A DNA stretch of 64,000 nucleotides from Tridacna crocea (lineage: Eukaryota > Mollusca > Bivalvia > Cardiida > Cardiidae). The notes under the pieces are model-generated. The model had not been told where the DNA came from and ran no database searches. It saw only the letters and a list, made by a program, of their open reading frames with translations. Made by a program: the position numbers and the translations under genes. Shown here in pieces: positions 1 to 13,200 of the stretch (position 1 is the first letter of the stretch; every line of letters starts with the position of its first letter). The stretch is from positions 697,001-761,000 of the forward strand of contig OX031058.1 in the NCBI GenBank assembly GCA_943736015.1. Reading direction: 5' to 3'.

Positions 1-830
1 ATTTTTGTCTATCTACTCTTCTCTCATTCCCTCTTCCTCTAATTCTTTCTTCCTTCTCTCACTAGATCTACCTTTCCCTCTAATTCTATCTTACTTCTCT
101 CATTCCCTCTCCACCTAAATTCCTAATTCTTTCTTCCCTGTCTCACTCCCTCTCCTTCCAATTCTTAACTCCTTCTGTCACTCCCTCTCCCTCCAATTCT
201 TTCTTCCTTCTCACTCTCTCTCCCTCTAATTCTTTATTCCTTCTCTCACTCCCTCTCCCCTAATTCTTTCTTCCTTCCCTCACTTCCTCAACTATTTCTT
301 CCTTCTCTCACTCCCTCCCCCTCTAATTCTTTCTCTCTCCTCCACTCCCTCCCCCCCCAATTCTTTCTTCCTTCTCTCACTCCCTCTCCCTCTAATTGTT
401 TCTTCTTCCCTTTGTCTCTCTCCAGGACTTGAAGTATTCTCTCGCTTTTGCTCATTTGTCTTTCTCTTGTCCTTCTACCTTTTTTATTTTGCCTCTCTCT
501 CTCTTTTTCCCTTCCCTTTCTTTCCTTTTTCTGTTCTCTTTTTTTTTTCTTTGTCTCTCTTGATACTCTCTTTTCTTTTTCTTGACTTTCTCTTTTCATA
601 CTCTCTTTCTCAACTTGATTCCAGACTACTAACTTTCGTGACTATTTTGTTTCTTTTCTCCGTCAGTCTGTCTCTCTCTGTGTCTCTCTCTTTCTTATCC
701 ACTTCCATTCCTTTTTCATTTTATTTAAATTCTGTGTCTTTTCCTTCTCTCTCAAGACTTCTCTCACGTCTTGTGACCTTTCTTTCACTTTTTCTGTCTT
801 TATGACTGTTTGTCCATCTGTCTTTTTTCA
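1..830. repeat. CT-rich polypyrimidine tract
   Basis: Almost pure pyrimidine on the + strand, built of imperfect units such as CTCACTCCCTCTCCCTC and AATTCTTTCTTCCTTCT. It lies upstream of the first recognisable ERMARD exon, so it is probably intronic. The open frames in it (Lys/Arg/Glu-rich on -, Phe/Leu/Ser-rich on +) are products of base composition and not genes. Confidence 0.9.
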
Positions 831-893
831 TTTTCAGACTTTTTGTATAGATACACAAACATGTATAATGCTTATGTTCAACATCATCTGTCA

Positions 894-1119
894 TTAACCC
901 TTTACCACACAGCAAAAGTTTAGACCTATCCAAATTGAAAGCATTAGCGAATGACAATTTCAAAGTGGCTCATGTGGTGCAATTTTGCTTTGATAGGGTA
1001 GAAAACTGTGGGAAAAGGAGAAAGTGCTGGTTACCAGCATTTTCTCCTTTTCCCACAATGTTTTCAAAGGCTTCTTCCTCAGGAGTGTTAAAAGTCGTCA
1101 TTGTGTGCTAAAGGGTTAA
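894..1119 (-). mobile_element. Family A TTAA foldback element
   Basis: Reference description for family A. The element is bounded by TTAA on both sides and has short inverted ends (CCCTTTACCACAC at one side, GGTAAAGGG at the other). In the + orientation it runs: CCCTTTACCACACAATC, a CCTGAGAAAGAAGCC block, a central palindrome, then ATTTTGTCGTCTGCAAATGC and a right end ATTTTGTCGTTTGGTAAAGGG. The best palindromes are two 33-bp arms around one base (arm begins GAAAACATTGTGGG, ends AAAATGCTGGT). No copy codes for protein. TTAA target duplication suggests piggyBac-type mobilisation (inference). This copy is inverted, about 226 bp with flanks, and complete. Confidence 0.85.
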
Positions 1120-1221
1120 ATATCTAGTAGGGTAAGGACTGCAAAGAAGTACTTGATCTTTGCTGAGGGTTACCTGATAGGGTGATGCCCATGGGGAATT
1201 CTATCCTTTATTTCTTTACAG

Positions 1222-4200
1222 CATATGAAGGAATAGAAAATGAAAGCCCGGAGTATTTCACCGAGAGTGTTCGGAAGCTTGCTCCTATGTTGTGTAGTGT
1301 TGAAAACTGGATAGTTACAAGAGGTGAACATGACATCTGTAGCTTCTTTACAAGTTGGACATCATGGACTAGTCAGCAAAAGGTATTTATGAGCCTACCA
1401 AGCAGTAAAAGTTATTCAATAGGCTATCTATCAGCAAAAGGTATTTATGAGCCTAGCAAGCAGTAAAAGTTATTCAATAGGCTATCTATCAGCAAAAGGT
1501 ATTTATGAGCCTACCACGCAGTAAAAGTTATTCAATAGGTAATCTATCCTCAAAAGGTATTTATGAGCCTACCATGCAGTAAAAGTTATTCAATAGGCTA
1601 TCTATCGGCAAATGGTATTTATGAACCTATCAGTTTACAAAGGTATTAATGTGCCTGTAACTCAGTTAACTCATTTCCAAAAGACAATATTTTAGGCTTG
1701 TCCAAATTAAAAGCATTTGCAGACAACAAAATAAAAGTGACTGAAAATTTGAAATTTGTTTTGTGAAGGGTAGAAAACTTTGTGGGGAAAGGAGAAAATG
1801 CTGGTTACCAGCATTTTCTCCTTTTCCCACAATGTTTACTACAGGCTTCTTTCTCAGGGTCGTCAAAAGTTGGGATTTTGTGGTTATGGTTTAAAGTAAT
1901 TTATGAGCCCATTGATCAGCAAAATCTATTTATGAGGCTACAAATCATCAAGAATTAATTATTATCCTGTTAAGTGTATCCCAACTTTTAACAACCCTGT
2001 AAAAGAAGCCTTTTGAAAACATTATGGGAAAAGAAGAAAATGCTGGTAACCAGCATTTTCTCTTTTTCCCACAATGTTTTCTACTGTATCGATAAAGAAT
2101 TGCACCATTTGAGCCATATTGAAATTGTTGTCTGAATATGCTTTCAATTTGGATTTTGGACAGGGCAAAAATATTGTTATCAGGTAAAGGGTTAGTTAGT
2201 GAAAGGTATTTATGAGCCTATCAATCATGAAATGGTGTTTATAAGCCTACTTAGTAGCAAAAAGTTCTTCTGACTTTATTAACTCTTTACCACACAATCC
2301 TGACTTTCAACAACCCTGAGAAAGTAAGCTTTTGAAAACATTGTGGGAAAAGGAGAAAATGCCGGTAACCAGCATTTTCTCCTTTTCCCACAATGTTTTC
2401 TAACTGTCCCAAATAGAATTTCAATTATTGATTCACGTTTGTTTTGTCGTCTGAAAATGCTTTCAATTTGGACTAGCCCAAAATTTTGTTGTTTGGTAAA
2501 GAGTTAATCAGCAAAAGGTATTTATGAGCCATCCTCTGGCAAAAGAAAGCCTTACTGCTTACCACATGACAAAGTTTTAAACATGTCCAAATTGAAAGCA
2601 CTTGCAGACAACAAAAGAAATGTTGCTTATAACTTGAAATTCTTTGTGTAACCTTGGATAGAACATGGGAAAAGGACAAAGTGCTGGTGATCAGCATTTT
2701 CTTCTTTTCTTTCAAAATACCCTTTCCTCAAGTTGATGGACTATAGAAAGCAAGTCATCATACAGTTATGGATACATAAAATACTTTTTGTCTATCAACC
2801 AAGTGAATCATGAGTTAAACTGATCCTTTGACATTCAGAACATTGAGCACAAACAAAAAAGTTTGCAACAGGTCAGCCCATGCAGATCATGCTTGCTTAC
2901 CCGAGTCAAAACTGCTATCAGTTCGGAAAGGTGTAGAATTTTTCGGTGTGGCAAAGAGTTTACCCTTCACAACTCTTTTCCCAGTGTTAACCCATTACCA
3001 AACAATCCCTGATTTTTATGACCCAAAGGAGGAAGCCTTCTGGTAACCAGCATTTTCTCCTTTTCCCACAATGTTTTCTAGCCCAGTGGAAACAAATTCT
3101 GATTTTTGAGTTGCTTTTATTTTGTCATCAGCAAGTGCTTTCAATTTGGACCATTCTAAAATATTGTTGTTTGGTAAAGAGTCAATAAACCTTTAAAGAA
3201 GGCTTTTGAAAACGGAGATGAATATTTTCATTTTAGCTACATTAAATTTGGCATCTCCAGGTGCTTTGAAATTGGACCTGTCTACCTTGGTTTTTTGTCT
3301 GCTGAAGAGTTAATTCTGTCATAAGTGTTGTCTTTGTTTGACAGATGATGACGAAGCTGGTTGAGATGATGTACGTCAAATTTGAAGTCTATGACATCAC
3401 AGTATTGTTAGCAACAACAGCCATCCTTGAGAGAGCTCTTGGTGATGTAGGTATTTATGCAACGGACGTGACATGAGTTTGCATTTGAGAGAACCTTTAT
3501 TAACTCTTTACCAAATGACAAAATTTAGACTGCTCCAAATTAATAGGAATTTGCAGGTCATAAAATAAAAGTGACTGAAAATTTGGAATTTGTTTTGGGA
3601 AGGGAAGAAAACATTGTGGTAAAAAGAGAAAATGCTGGTTACCAACATTTTCTCCTTTTCCCTCAATGTTTTCAGAAGGCTTCTTTTTCAGGATTGTTAA
3701 AAGTTGGGATTGTGTGGTAAAGGGTTAAATGTATCGAGAAAAAATCTTATTTAGAGAGCATAATGGCAAGCTTAACCTTTTACTTAACGACAACAGTTTA
3801 GACTGGCCAACGTTTGAACGCACTTGCGGACGACAAAATAAATGTAACTCAAAAATTGAAATTTGTTCCCAGCAGGGTAGAAAACATTGTGGGAAAAGGA
3901 GAAAATGCTGGTATTAAGGAGAAAAAGGTAACCAACATTTTCTCCTTTTCCCACAATGTTTTCCACCCTGCTGGAAGCAAATTTCAATTTTTCAGGTAAT
4001 TTTATTTTGTTGTCTGCAAGTGCTTTCAATTTGAACCTGTCTAAAATTTTGTCATTTGGTAACGGGTTAAACATCCTTTTTCTAGAATGTTTCTCATGTA
4101 TGTATTTCAGCTGTATCTACTGGATGCCCCTCCTCCATGCCCATCTATGTTGAAAGACCTTTTAGTTTCCAGACCGTTGGAAGATTTACTAGGAAAAGAT

Positions 4201-7200
4201 TTGGTATAATGTTTTGTTATAGACCAATAAAATTAAGTTTCTTCTTTAAAAACATCTATTTTATGTAGCTAAAACTAGACATAACTTTAACTCTATATCA
4301 CACAATCCTTACTTTTAACAACCCTGAGAAAGAAGCCAATAGAAAACATTATGGGAAAAGGAGAAAATGCTGGGAAAACCAAGGATCGTGTGGTAAAAGG
4401 TTCAAGAGATATTTCTCTCCCCCGAAAAATTTCCTTGGTAATAGCCAAATATGGATTTGAAAATTAATGGTGATTTTTTCAATATTTTCAGTTCTTTATA
4501 AAATGTACCGATATTTGGATTGCAAATATAGGCTTGTTAACTCAGATGGAAACATTCAGGACTTAAAGCCAGGGGGTCGCTGGTTTGAATCCCCAGCTCA
4601 GCCAGTTGCTTCACAAGGATTGATGATAGTCATTGCTACAGGATTGATTCCTCTCTTACTACTGATCATTGTTACAATGAAGGTTGTGTGGGAAAGCAGC
4701 CATTGGCTTGGGAAGAATATTGTGCCAAGTACAGGTGATTATCCTGAAAAGCATGGATAGGTGCACTGAAATAACTGTTGAAAACAGCATTTAACCCCGT
4801 ACAAAGAAACAAAGCTGTTGTGGGACCATTATAATCCTCTTTTTGTTTATTACTCTGCGTTTTTTAATCCTTTCCCAAACAGACCCTTGTTTTTACGTGT
4901 CTGCAGTACAAGTCTTTTGAAAACACTGTGGGAAAAGGAGAAATTGCTCATAACGAGCAATTTCTCCATCTCCCACAGTGTTTTCCTCCCATTTGGAGAA
5001 CTTTCTACCATTTTCATCGAGTTTGAAATTGTCGGCGACAAACCCTTTCAGTTTGGAAGAGTCTAAAACTTGTTGTTTGGGAAAGGGTTAAAGGAAACTT
5101 CAGGATATTGTCATCTTGGCTTGCAGAGACTGGCATCAACATTTTGTAATTCTTCTTTCTTTATTTTTTCAGATCAGAACCCTGAGACTTGTTATTGGGC
5201 CACCTATATCACTGAACCTGAGGAATGTGGTGTGGCACGGATTTCCTTTACCTGGAGAAATACCAAGGAGGTACAGTCTTATCGGCATCTTGTAGTCATA
5301 TGATCTCTTAACTCATTACCGGATGACAAAAATATTGTAGACTTGTCCAAATCGAAAGTAATTGCATATGGCAAATGAAAAGTAGCTAAAATGACAGAAT
5401 TAGTTCTTGAAAGGATAGAACATGGTTGGAAAAGGAGAAAAGGCTTAACTCTGCACAAAACAAAACAAAAAAATTCAATCATGTCAAATTGGAAGTATTT
5501 GGAGATCAAACATTTATTGTGGCCCAAATAATGGTAATTGTTTTTTAAAAGGGTTAAAAACATTATGGGAGAAGGAGAAAATGATGGTTGTCAGTAATTT
5601 TGGGGAAAGTGATCACAGTATCTAGGTTACGCAGTTATCCCAGATTGATTTATTGATTGATTGAATGGTGTTTTATGCTGCTTTCAATATTATTGTGGTC
5701 ATATCAGGGGGACAGCTCATATATTCATGTTTTTCCTGGGTGTCACCTGTTCAAGGCTAGAACTCTGAAATGTCTTGCCAAAGAACAAAACCCAGCGGAT
5801 CAGATGGGGCTCGAACCTGTGGCCTCCAGGTTATGAGTCCCACACTCTACCACTGACTCATGCAGGACCCTCTTTTAACCCAGAGGTCATCTAAAACAAC
5901 GTATTTGGTAGCAAGGAAAACATCCTTTTCCTACAGTGTTTTCTAGATGATTGCAAAATTATTGAATATCATGAAACTCAGATGAACAATTTGATAGCAG
6001 CTTGGTTTCTATTTTTAGATGTACCTGGTTCCTGTTACATATAATACCCAGTATTGGGCAGGTCCTACATAGAAAGGGTATTTTAACCATAGAGCACAGG
6101 GTACCAGTTGTATTTCCTGAACTATCCTTGATTCAAGGTAATGAGCCACTCCTTATTGTTCGCTTGTCTGTTTGTTTGATATTCTGCTTGTTTGGGGTTT
6201 TTTTTGCTTGTTTGTTTATCACATGATCACATGATGAAATTTTGTACATGAAGAAAACACTGGCTGAAAAAGAGCTTTAATCTATAGTTGTATAGTGCTC
6301 AAAACCGTTACCAACATTATGAGGGATGTTCTGAAAGTTTTGAAATGATATGCATATCATCTGAACTACATGTATTAGTCGCACAGTAATGACATTAATA
6401 GCAGGAAGATGCAGGGTGTCTCCTTAGTATTTATGAAATCTATCAAAATTATTAGCTCACCCTAGCAGAATGTGCTCAAGGGGAACTTTTAGGATCACCC
6501 AGTGTTTTAACCCATTACCACACAATCCCTACTTTTCATGACCCTGAGAAAGACACCTTTAGAAAACATTTTGGGAAAAGGAGAAAATGCTGGGAACCAG
6601 CATTTTCTCCTTTTCCCACAATGTTTTCTACCCTTCACAAAACAAATTTCAAATTCTCAGTCACTTTTATTTTATCGTCTGCAAATGCTTTCGAATTGGA
6701 CAAGCCTAAAATATTTTTGTTTGGTAATGAGTTAATAGGCTTCTTTCCAAGGGTCATCAAAAGTCGTCATTGTGTGGTAAAGGGCTAACATGGATGGTAA
6801 ATTTGATCTACAGATTTAATCAGACTTGAAACAATAATTTTGAGACTTAAAATCATCGTCTTTATGTAATATTATTATGTATTCTTGTCCTATATTCCAG
6901 ATCAGAAGATAGTCACGGATGATCATCTGCTGTCAGTTTTAGCCACATCTCAGTTTGTTGGATGGAACTGTGAACAGTTTTGGAAGTGTGTTTTCATGTT
7001 TTACCAGCAAGGCATGTAAGATATACAAAATATCATGAATGAATTTTCCTAGGGCTAATTACGAGGGCTAATGCAGAAGAACAAAGACATGTAATTCAGT
7101 CAATACAAAATTACTTTATCACTTAAAAAAAGATTTTGCAGTTTTATTAATTAAATCTACAGATTTTTCATCTAATTGGTTTTAACCCTTTAAAAGCAAT

Positions 7201-10200
7201 CCATGGTTTTTACAACCCTGAGATAGAAGCCTTTTGAAAATATTGTGGGAAAAGGAGAAAATGGTAGTATATTTTTGCACAATGTTTTATACCTTGCTAG
7301 AAATACATTTCATTACATTTTGAGTTACATTTTTTTCTCTGTCATCTGCAAGTGCTTTCAATTTGGACCAGTCTGAAATTTTGTCGTTTAGTAAAGGGTA
7401 AACCCTTATTTCACTAAATAAGTGAAATACACCTTTCAAGCTGATAGATAAATCCAAGCTTCTTCTATTTGAAAGGTATTTTAGGTAGACAAATAGGACA
7501 GTATAGATCAAGATCAGACTGCACAGAATGCAGTCTGATCTTGGATCTACACTCTTCGAAAATGGTCCTTGAGTCACACTCAGCAGCTGAATGGTTAATA
7601 TTTGCCGAACTATATTTTGGTAGTGGCGGAGTTTGCTGACATTGGCTTATTATGTCATTTGTTATTGGTCAGACTGTTTTTTTGATAAAAATGCATTAAT
7701 TCTCCCACCAAAGTTTTAGACTGGTCAAAACTGAAAGCATTTCCAGACAACAAATTAAACTTTGTTCAAATAGTTAGATTTGCTTGTAATAGGATAGAAA
7801 ACATAGGAGTAAAAGGAGAAAATGCATGTAACCAACATTTTCTTCTTTTCTTACAATGTCTTCAAAAGCTTTCTTTCTCAGGGTCATTAAAAGTCGGGAT
7901 TGAGTGGTAAAGCGTTAACACAGTCTTTTATTTGATATAAATGTTGTTATTACTTCAGGTATTCTCTGTGTACTGCATTGTTATGTTATTATCTAGAGCA
8001 AGGTTTGAGACGGGTGTTTGCTGTTGTTAATGAATGTGAAAACAGGATCCTTACAGCAGAGGTATGTCTTTTGCCTTGTCCTGCCAGGGTTTCTCACCTA
8101 TATTGTAAAAGTATTTATGCATGGAAACGTGATTAAACGCATAATACCAAGTTTGTAGCAGACAAAAATGAAGCTGACAGCAGACAAAAAAGATTATAGC
8201 ATTTAGCTAATCTAACTACATGTACATCAGTAAGAATAACAGTAAAGAAAGAAATAATGTTTTTTGTCTTTTACAGCACAAATTGACCATTAAATTTTCA
8301 AATTGTGTACAATTATATTTTAACCTGCTTGTATATCCTGATATGACTGAGACGATGCAAAGTTGTACTGTTATTTGAATAAATGGGCCTGTATTCACCA
8401 ACCATTCCTAAGAATATTTTTTGTCTAATTCTAGATTTAGAAAGCAATGCATGTTTTGTTTGGCTAAACCAAATGTACAACATGCTCAACGGCTTAACTA
8501 GTTGCAGACTGCCTTTACCCTTTACCAAATAATCCCTGGTTTTTACGACCCAAAGGAAGAAGCCTTCTGAAAACATTGTAGGGAAAAGAGAAAATGCTGG
8601 TACCGGCATTTTCTCCTTTTCCCACAATGTTTTCTACTCTTCCAAAGGTAAGTTTCGTTTTTCGATTCACTTTTATTTGTTCTTTTGCACATGTTTTTCA
8701 ATGTAGACAAGTCTGAAATTTTGTTGTTTGGTAAAGAGTTAAATGTTAAAAGAATTAAAAGTTTTTTGAGACTAGATATACTAAAATATTGTGAATATAA
8801 TTTCATAAGTATGTTCCATTTCTCTTTTATTTTCCAGTCATCCTCTCTGTTTACAACTTTTGATGAGGTAAGCTGACCTGTGTACTTTTTTTTGTTTTAT
8901 TCCCATCTTTTTTTCACATTTCTCCATTCCCATTCCATTCCATTCAAATTTTTCTTCACATTTTTCGATTCCCATTTACCAAATAAGAAAATTTTAGACT
9001 TTGTAGAATTGAAAGCAGATGACAAATTGCACCAGACTCTAATAATTGGGTTTGATTTAAAAGGATTTTGAAAACATTGTTGGCAAAGGAGAAAATGCTG
9101 GTATTCAGCATTTTCTCGTTTTCCCACATTGTTTTCAAAAGCCTCTTTTTACAGGAGTGTCAAAACTCAGGATTGTGTGGTAAAGAGTAAAATGAGCTAT
9201 TTAGATTTTTTGTCATGTTTTTTTTTGTAACCTAATGATTAAAAACAACAGAATTTTTTCTCTGCAAGTTCGAAGAAACTTTGGTGCAAAATCTAAAGAT
9301 ATTCAAAGAGGCTACATAGCCTGTTAATTCTTTACCTGATAGAAAAATGTAGACTTGTGCAAATTGGAAGCACTTGCAGAAGACGATATAAATGTGGCTC
9401 AAATAATAGAATTTGTCTTGGATAGGGCAGGAAATATTGCGGAAAAAGGAGAAAATGCTGTTTTTAAGGTAAGACCTATGTAATGCACTTCCGGTGAACA
9501 TCGGGCAAAAATTCTAATTGGTTGTTAAATAAGGATAAATAAGGATTTATGCCAAAATAATATTTTTGCACATTTCTAACGGATCAGAAAGTCTAGTTAT
9601 GTCTATCTTTTTTTGTTTTTTTTTTTTTTGATACTTTTGTTTGTTTTCTAAAAATGGAGGTAATTATTATCTCTTTTTCAATTGAGAATATAGCCGTTTT
9701 AGATTTATAAATGATAATTCAAAGAAGGAAAAAATGGAAAAAATGAAAAGGTGAAAGTAGTTCAATAATACTCATTTTTAATTATAGCTGCAGGATGGTA
9801 TTTAGCTGTTTTCCGTTACACAGGTCTTACCTTAAATGGTATTTCCCTTATCCCTTTACTACTTATTTCAGAGTAATAGCAACCTGATAAACATTTTTTT
9901 TTAAACACTGTGGGAAAAGAAGAAAATAGTGGTTGCCAGAATTTTTTTCTCCTTTTCTCAAAGATCAGAATGTCAGTGTGCTTGTTTTATATGTTTCCAG
10001 ATTCTAAGTCCAGTTCTACCACATAAAGAAAACAAATTGCGATATGTGATTGGTGAAGGTATGATGGTAAGTAAAAATGTAATCAGGTTATTTGATTGGG
10101 TATGGACACTTTATTTTGTAGTTTGATCACTTTTGTCTTTTACATATTCACTTGAGCCTTATTGGGGCAGTTGATGGTATCCAGGACTTTAATCCTTTAC

Positions 10201-13200
10201 CAAAGGAAAAAAATTTAGACTTGTCCAAATTGAGAGCATTTGCAGCAGACAAAACAAATGTGATTAAAAAATTGAAACCTGAATTTGGAAGAGTAGAAAA
10301 TATTGTGGGAAAAGGAGAAAATGCTGGTTACCAGCATTTTCTCCTTTTCCCACAATATTTTCAGATGGCTTCTTTCTCTGGTTTATAAAAACCAGGGATT
10401 TCTTGGTAAAATGCTGGTTCAAATACCAAGCTTTACAAATTACTTTCTGAGTATTGATGGTATTCACTCCAAATGGATTCATTCTCTCATAGTTTTTAGG
10501 ATGGCAAAATGGAAAGGCAGCCAGTGACTGTAGGAAAATATTGTACAAAGTACTTGCAAAGAAAATGAAGGAAAACATGGCTGCAACAGTTTAACTCTTT
10601 ACCACGCAATACCGACTTTCAACAATCCTGAGAAAGAAAGCCTTTGAAAACATGGTTGGTAAAGGAGATAATGCTGATAACCAGCATTTTCTCTTTTTTC
10701 CACAATGTTTTCTACCTTTTCAATGAAAAGTCCCTCAACTCTTTACCACTCACGTCTTAACGACCCTGAGAAATAGGCCCTTTGAAAACATTGTAGGAAA
10801 AAAGAAAATGCTGGTAACCAGCATTTTCTTTCTTCCTACAAAGTTTTCTACCCTTTCCAAATCAAATTTCAAATATTGATAAACATTTATTTTGTTGTCT
10901 GCAAATTCTCTCAATTTTGAATAGTCTAAAATTTTGTCATTTGGTAAAGGGTTAAACTTTTACTGCACAGTCCTGAGTTTTTGTGACTTTTAAAGAGATA
11001 GGCTTTTGATAACATTTTGGGAAAAGAAGAAAATTCTGGTTACCAGCATTTTATCCTTTTCCTATGACAAGTTTCAGATTCAATTTTTTACCAGATGATA
11101 AAATGTTGGACTTGTCCAAATCTGAACCATTTGCACTAGACAATTGAAAAATGGTTCAAGTTGCAGGATCTGCATTTTTGTGCAGGCAGAAAACACTGTA
11201 TGAAAATCGATCAGTAAAATCTTTACTGCAGAATGACAGCTTTTAATGACCCTGAGGAAGAAGCCATTTGAAAACATTGTGGTAAAAAGGAAAAAATGCT
11301 GGTAACTGGCATTTTCTCCATTTCCCAAAATATGGTCTACCATTCCCAAAACAAATTTCAAATTTTCAGTCATTTTAATTTTGTCACCTGCGAATGCTTT
11401 CAATTTGAACAAGACTAAAATTCTGTCATGTGGTAATGAGTTAATTTTTTCACTGTCTAGGAAATCCTGCTGGATTATCTGGTGTACCAAGATGGTCCCC
11501 GGTTCAGGGATAGACTTAGTCATGGAGAGGTTGACTGGTTCTCATTTCCTGAAGTATTGACAGATAACATACTTACTGTATGTGTCTCCTTGGCAGTCAG
11601 TTTCAGTCATTCCGAAGTACATGCTAAGGTAGGTATGATGGTTTTGTGCAGTGTGTTTTCAAGTCCATTTTGTCAAGAACCAATTGCTTAGCCTGATTGG
11701 TAATGCAGTTGGTAATGTTCAGGGCTTGAAGCAAGGAAGTTTGTGTGGTGTCTATGGTTGTGAGGTAGAGCATTGGCTTATAACCATGAGGTCCCTAGTT
11801 TGATACCCTGGAGCGGATGTAAACTCAGAGAATTTTCATTGGCCCACACATTCGGCACGACTAGCATAATTCCAGGAAGCAGATTCGAGAGAGTTTAGTA
11901 TAAATTTAAAGAACTTGTTGCTCAATCGATGTAAATATGTTTAAACTAAACTAAGTAAGGAAGTTGTTTGTTCAAATCTCCAGCTTGACTTATTTCATAG
12001 GATTGTTAAAACTAAATGCAATAGGATTTATTCATCTCTCACCACTAAGCATTGTTTAATGATGGTTAGGTGGGAAAGTAGCGAGTGCCTTGGGAAGAAT
12101 ATTTTGTAAAAGAAATTGCAGAAAAGTGTAAGCATCTGCACTACTTGCCATATTATAAATGTGATAATATAGAAAAGGTATTAACCCATTACCACACAAT
12201 ACTGACTTTTGACAACCCTGGAAAAGAAGCCTTTTGAAAACATTATGGGAAAAGGAGAAAATGCTGGTAATCAGCATTTTATCCTTTTTCCACAATGTTT
12301 TCTACCATTTGAACCACACTGTAATTGTTGTGTGCAAATGCTTTCAATTTGGAAAAGACTAAAATTTTGTCATTTGGAAAAGAGTTAAACCTCATAATAA
12401 TATAATAAAACTAAGTAACTAGTCATTATCAATAAAAAGGTTTAGCGTACTCTTTCTTTACAAAGCATTGTGGGTGTATATCAGCTTTCCAGTAGGCCTA
12501 AGTTTGATCTAAATGTTGTTATTTTTAGTAAAAGTAAGCTTTGTTTGTTTGGATGAAAATCAAAATATTTTATTTTCAAAAGGAAATCGAAATAGATATG
12601 ATTTCAGTTTAGCTTGGGTGTTTTCTGAGAAAGCGTCTAGGTCTTGTCAGTGTGCTGTCGGAGACATTTTGTGCATGTAACAACATTATCCCCCTATCAT
12701 GCTGCATAATTTGTAAAAATAGTACCAATGATTGTCCACTAATTGAAATATATTTTCATCTTTTACTGTTTTCTTTCAGACAGGACAAATAGCTGATTTA
12801 CAAAGAAGTGTTCAAAGTTACGAGGCACAGTTTCACAGGATCTCACTTATAAAGAAGATGGTATGTAAGACAAAAAAAAAGTATATGTGTGGTTCTGGTT
12901 ACATACCAGGAAAATTATGTTGATTTTTTTTTTTTTTATTTTCTACACACCATTTGTTTGCTATTGAAAGAGGTAAAAAGCATAGAATTTTCTTAGATTT
13001 TGGCCAAAACAAAATTTACACGTATATGTGGTCAGGTTATCAATCTGTCTCTAAATCTTACAATCTGGCAAGATCTATGTTGTTTTTGTTACATCGCCGC
13101 AAAACAAATGTTTATGGGGGGTATACCGGTATTAGCCTGTCTGTCTGTGTGTCTGCCCTTGTGTCCATCATTGTTTCAGTCTGTGTGTCCGTCAGTGTGT

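Noticed and set aside
467..805. Open frame of 112 codons in the CT-rich tract
   Set aside because: Composition is pure Phe/Leu/Ser from a polypyrimidine repeat; no family resemblance or splice context.
4467..4510. Candidate exon after TTTTTCAATATTTTCAG
   Set aside because: Exons 4111-4203 and 5173-5270 join in phase and match ERMARD; the tract leads into a SINE.
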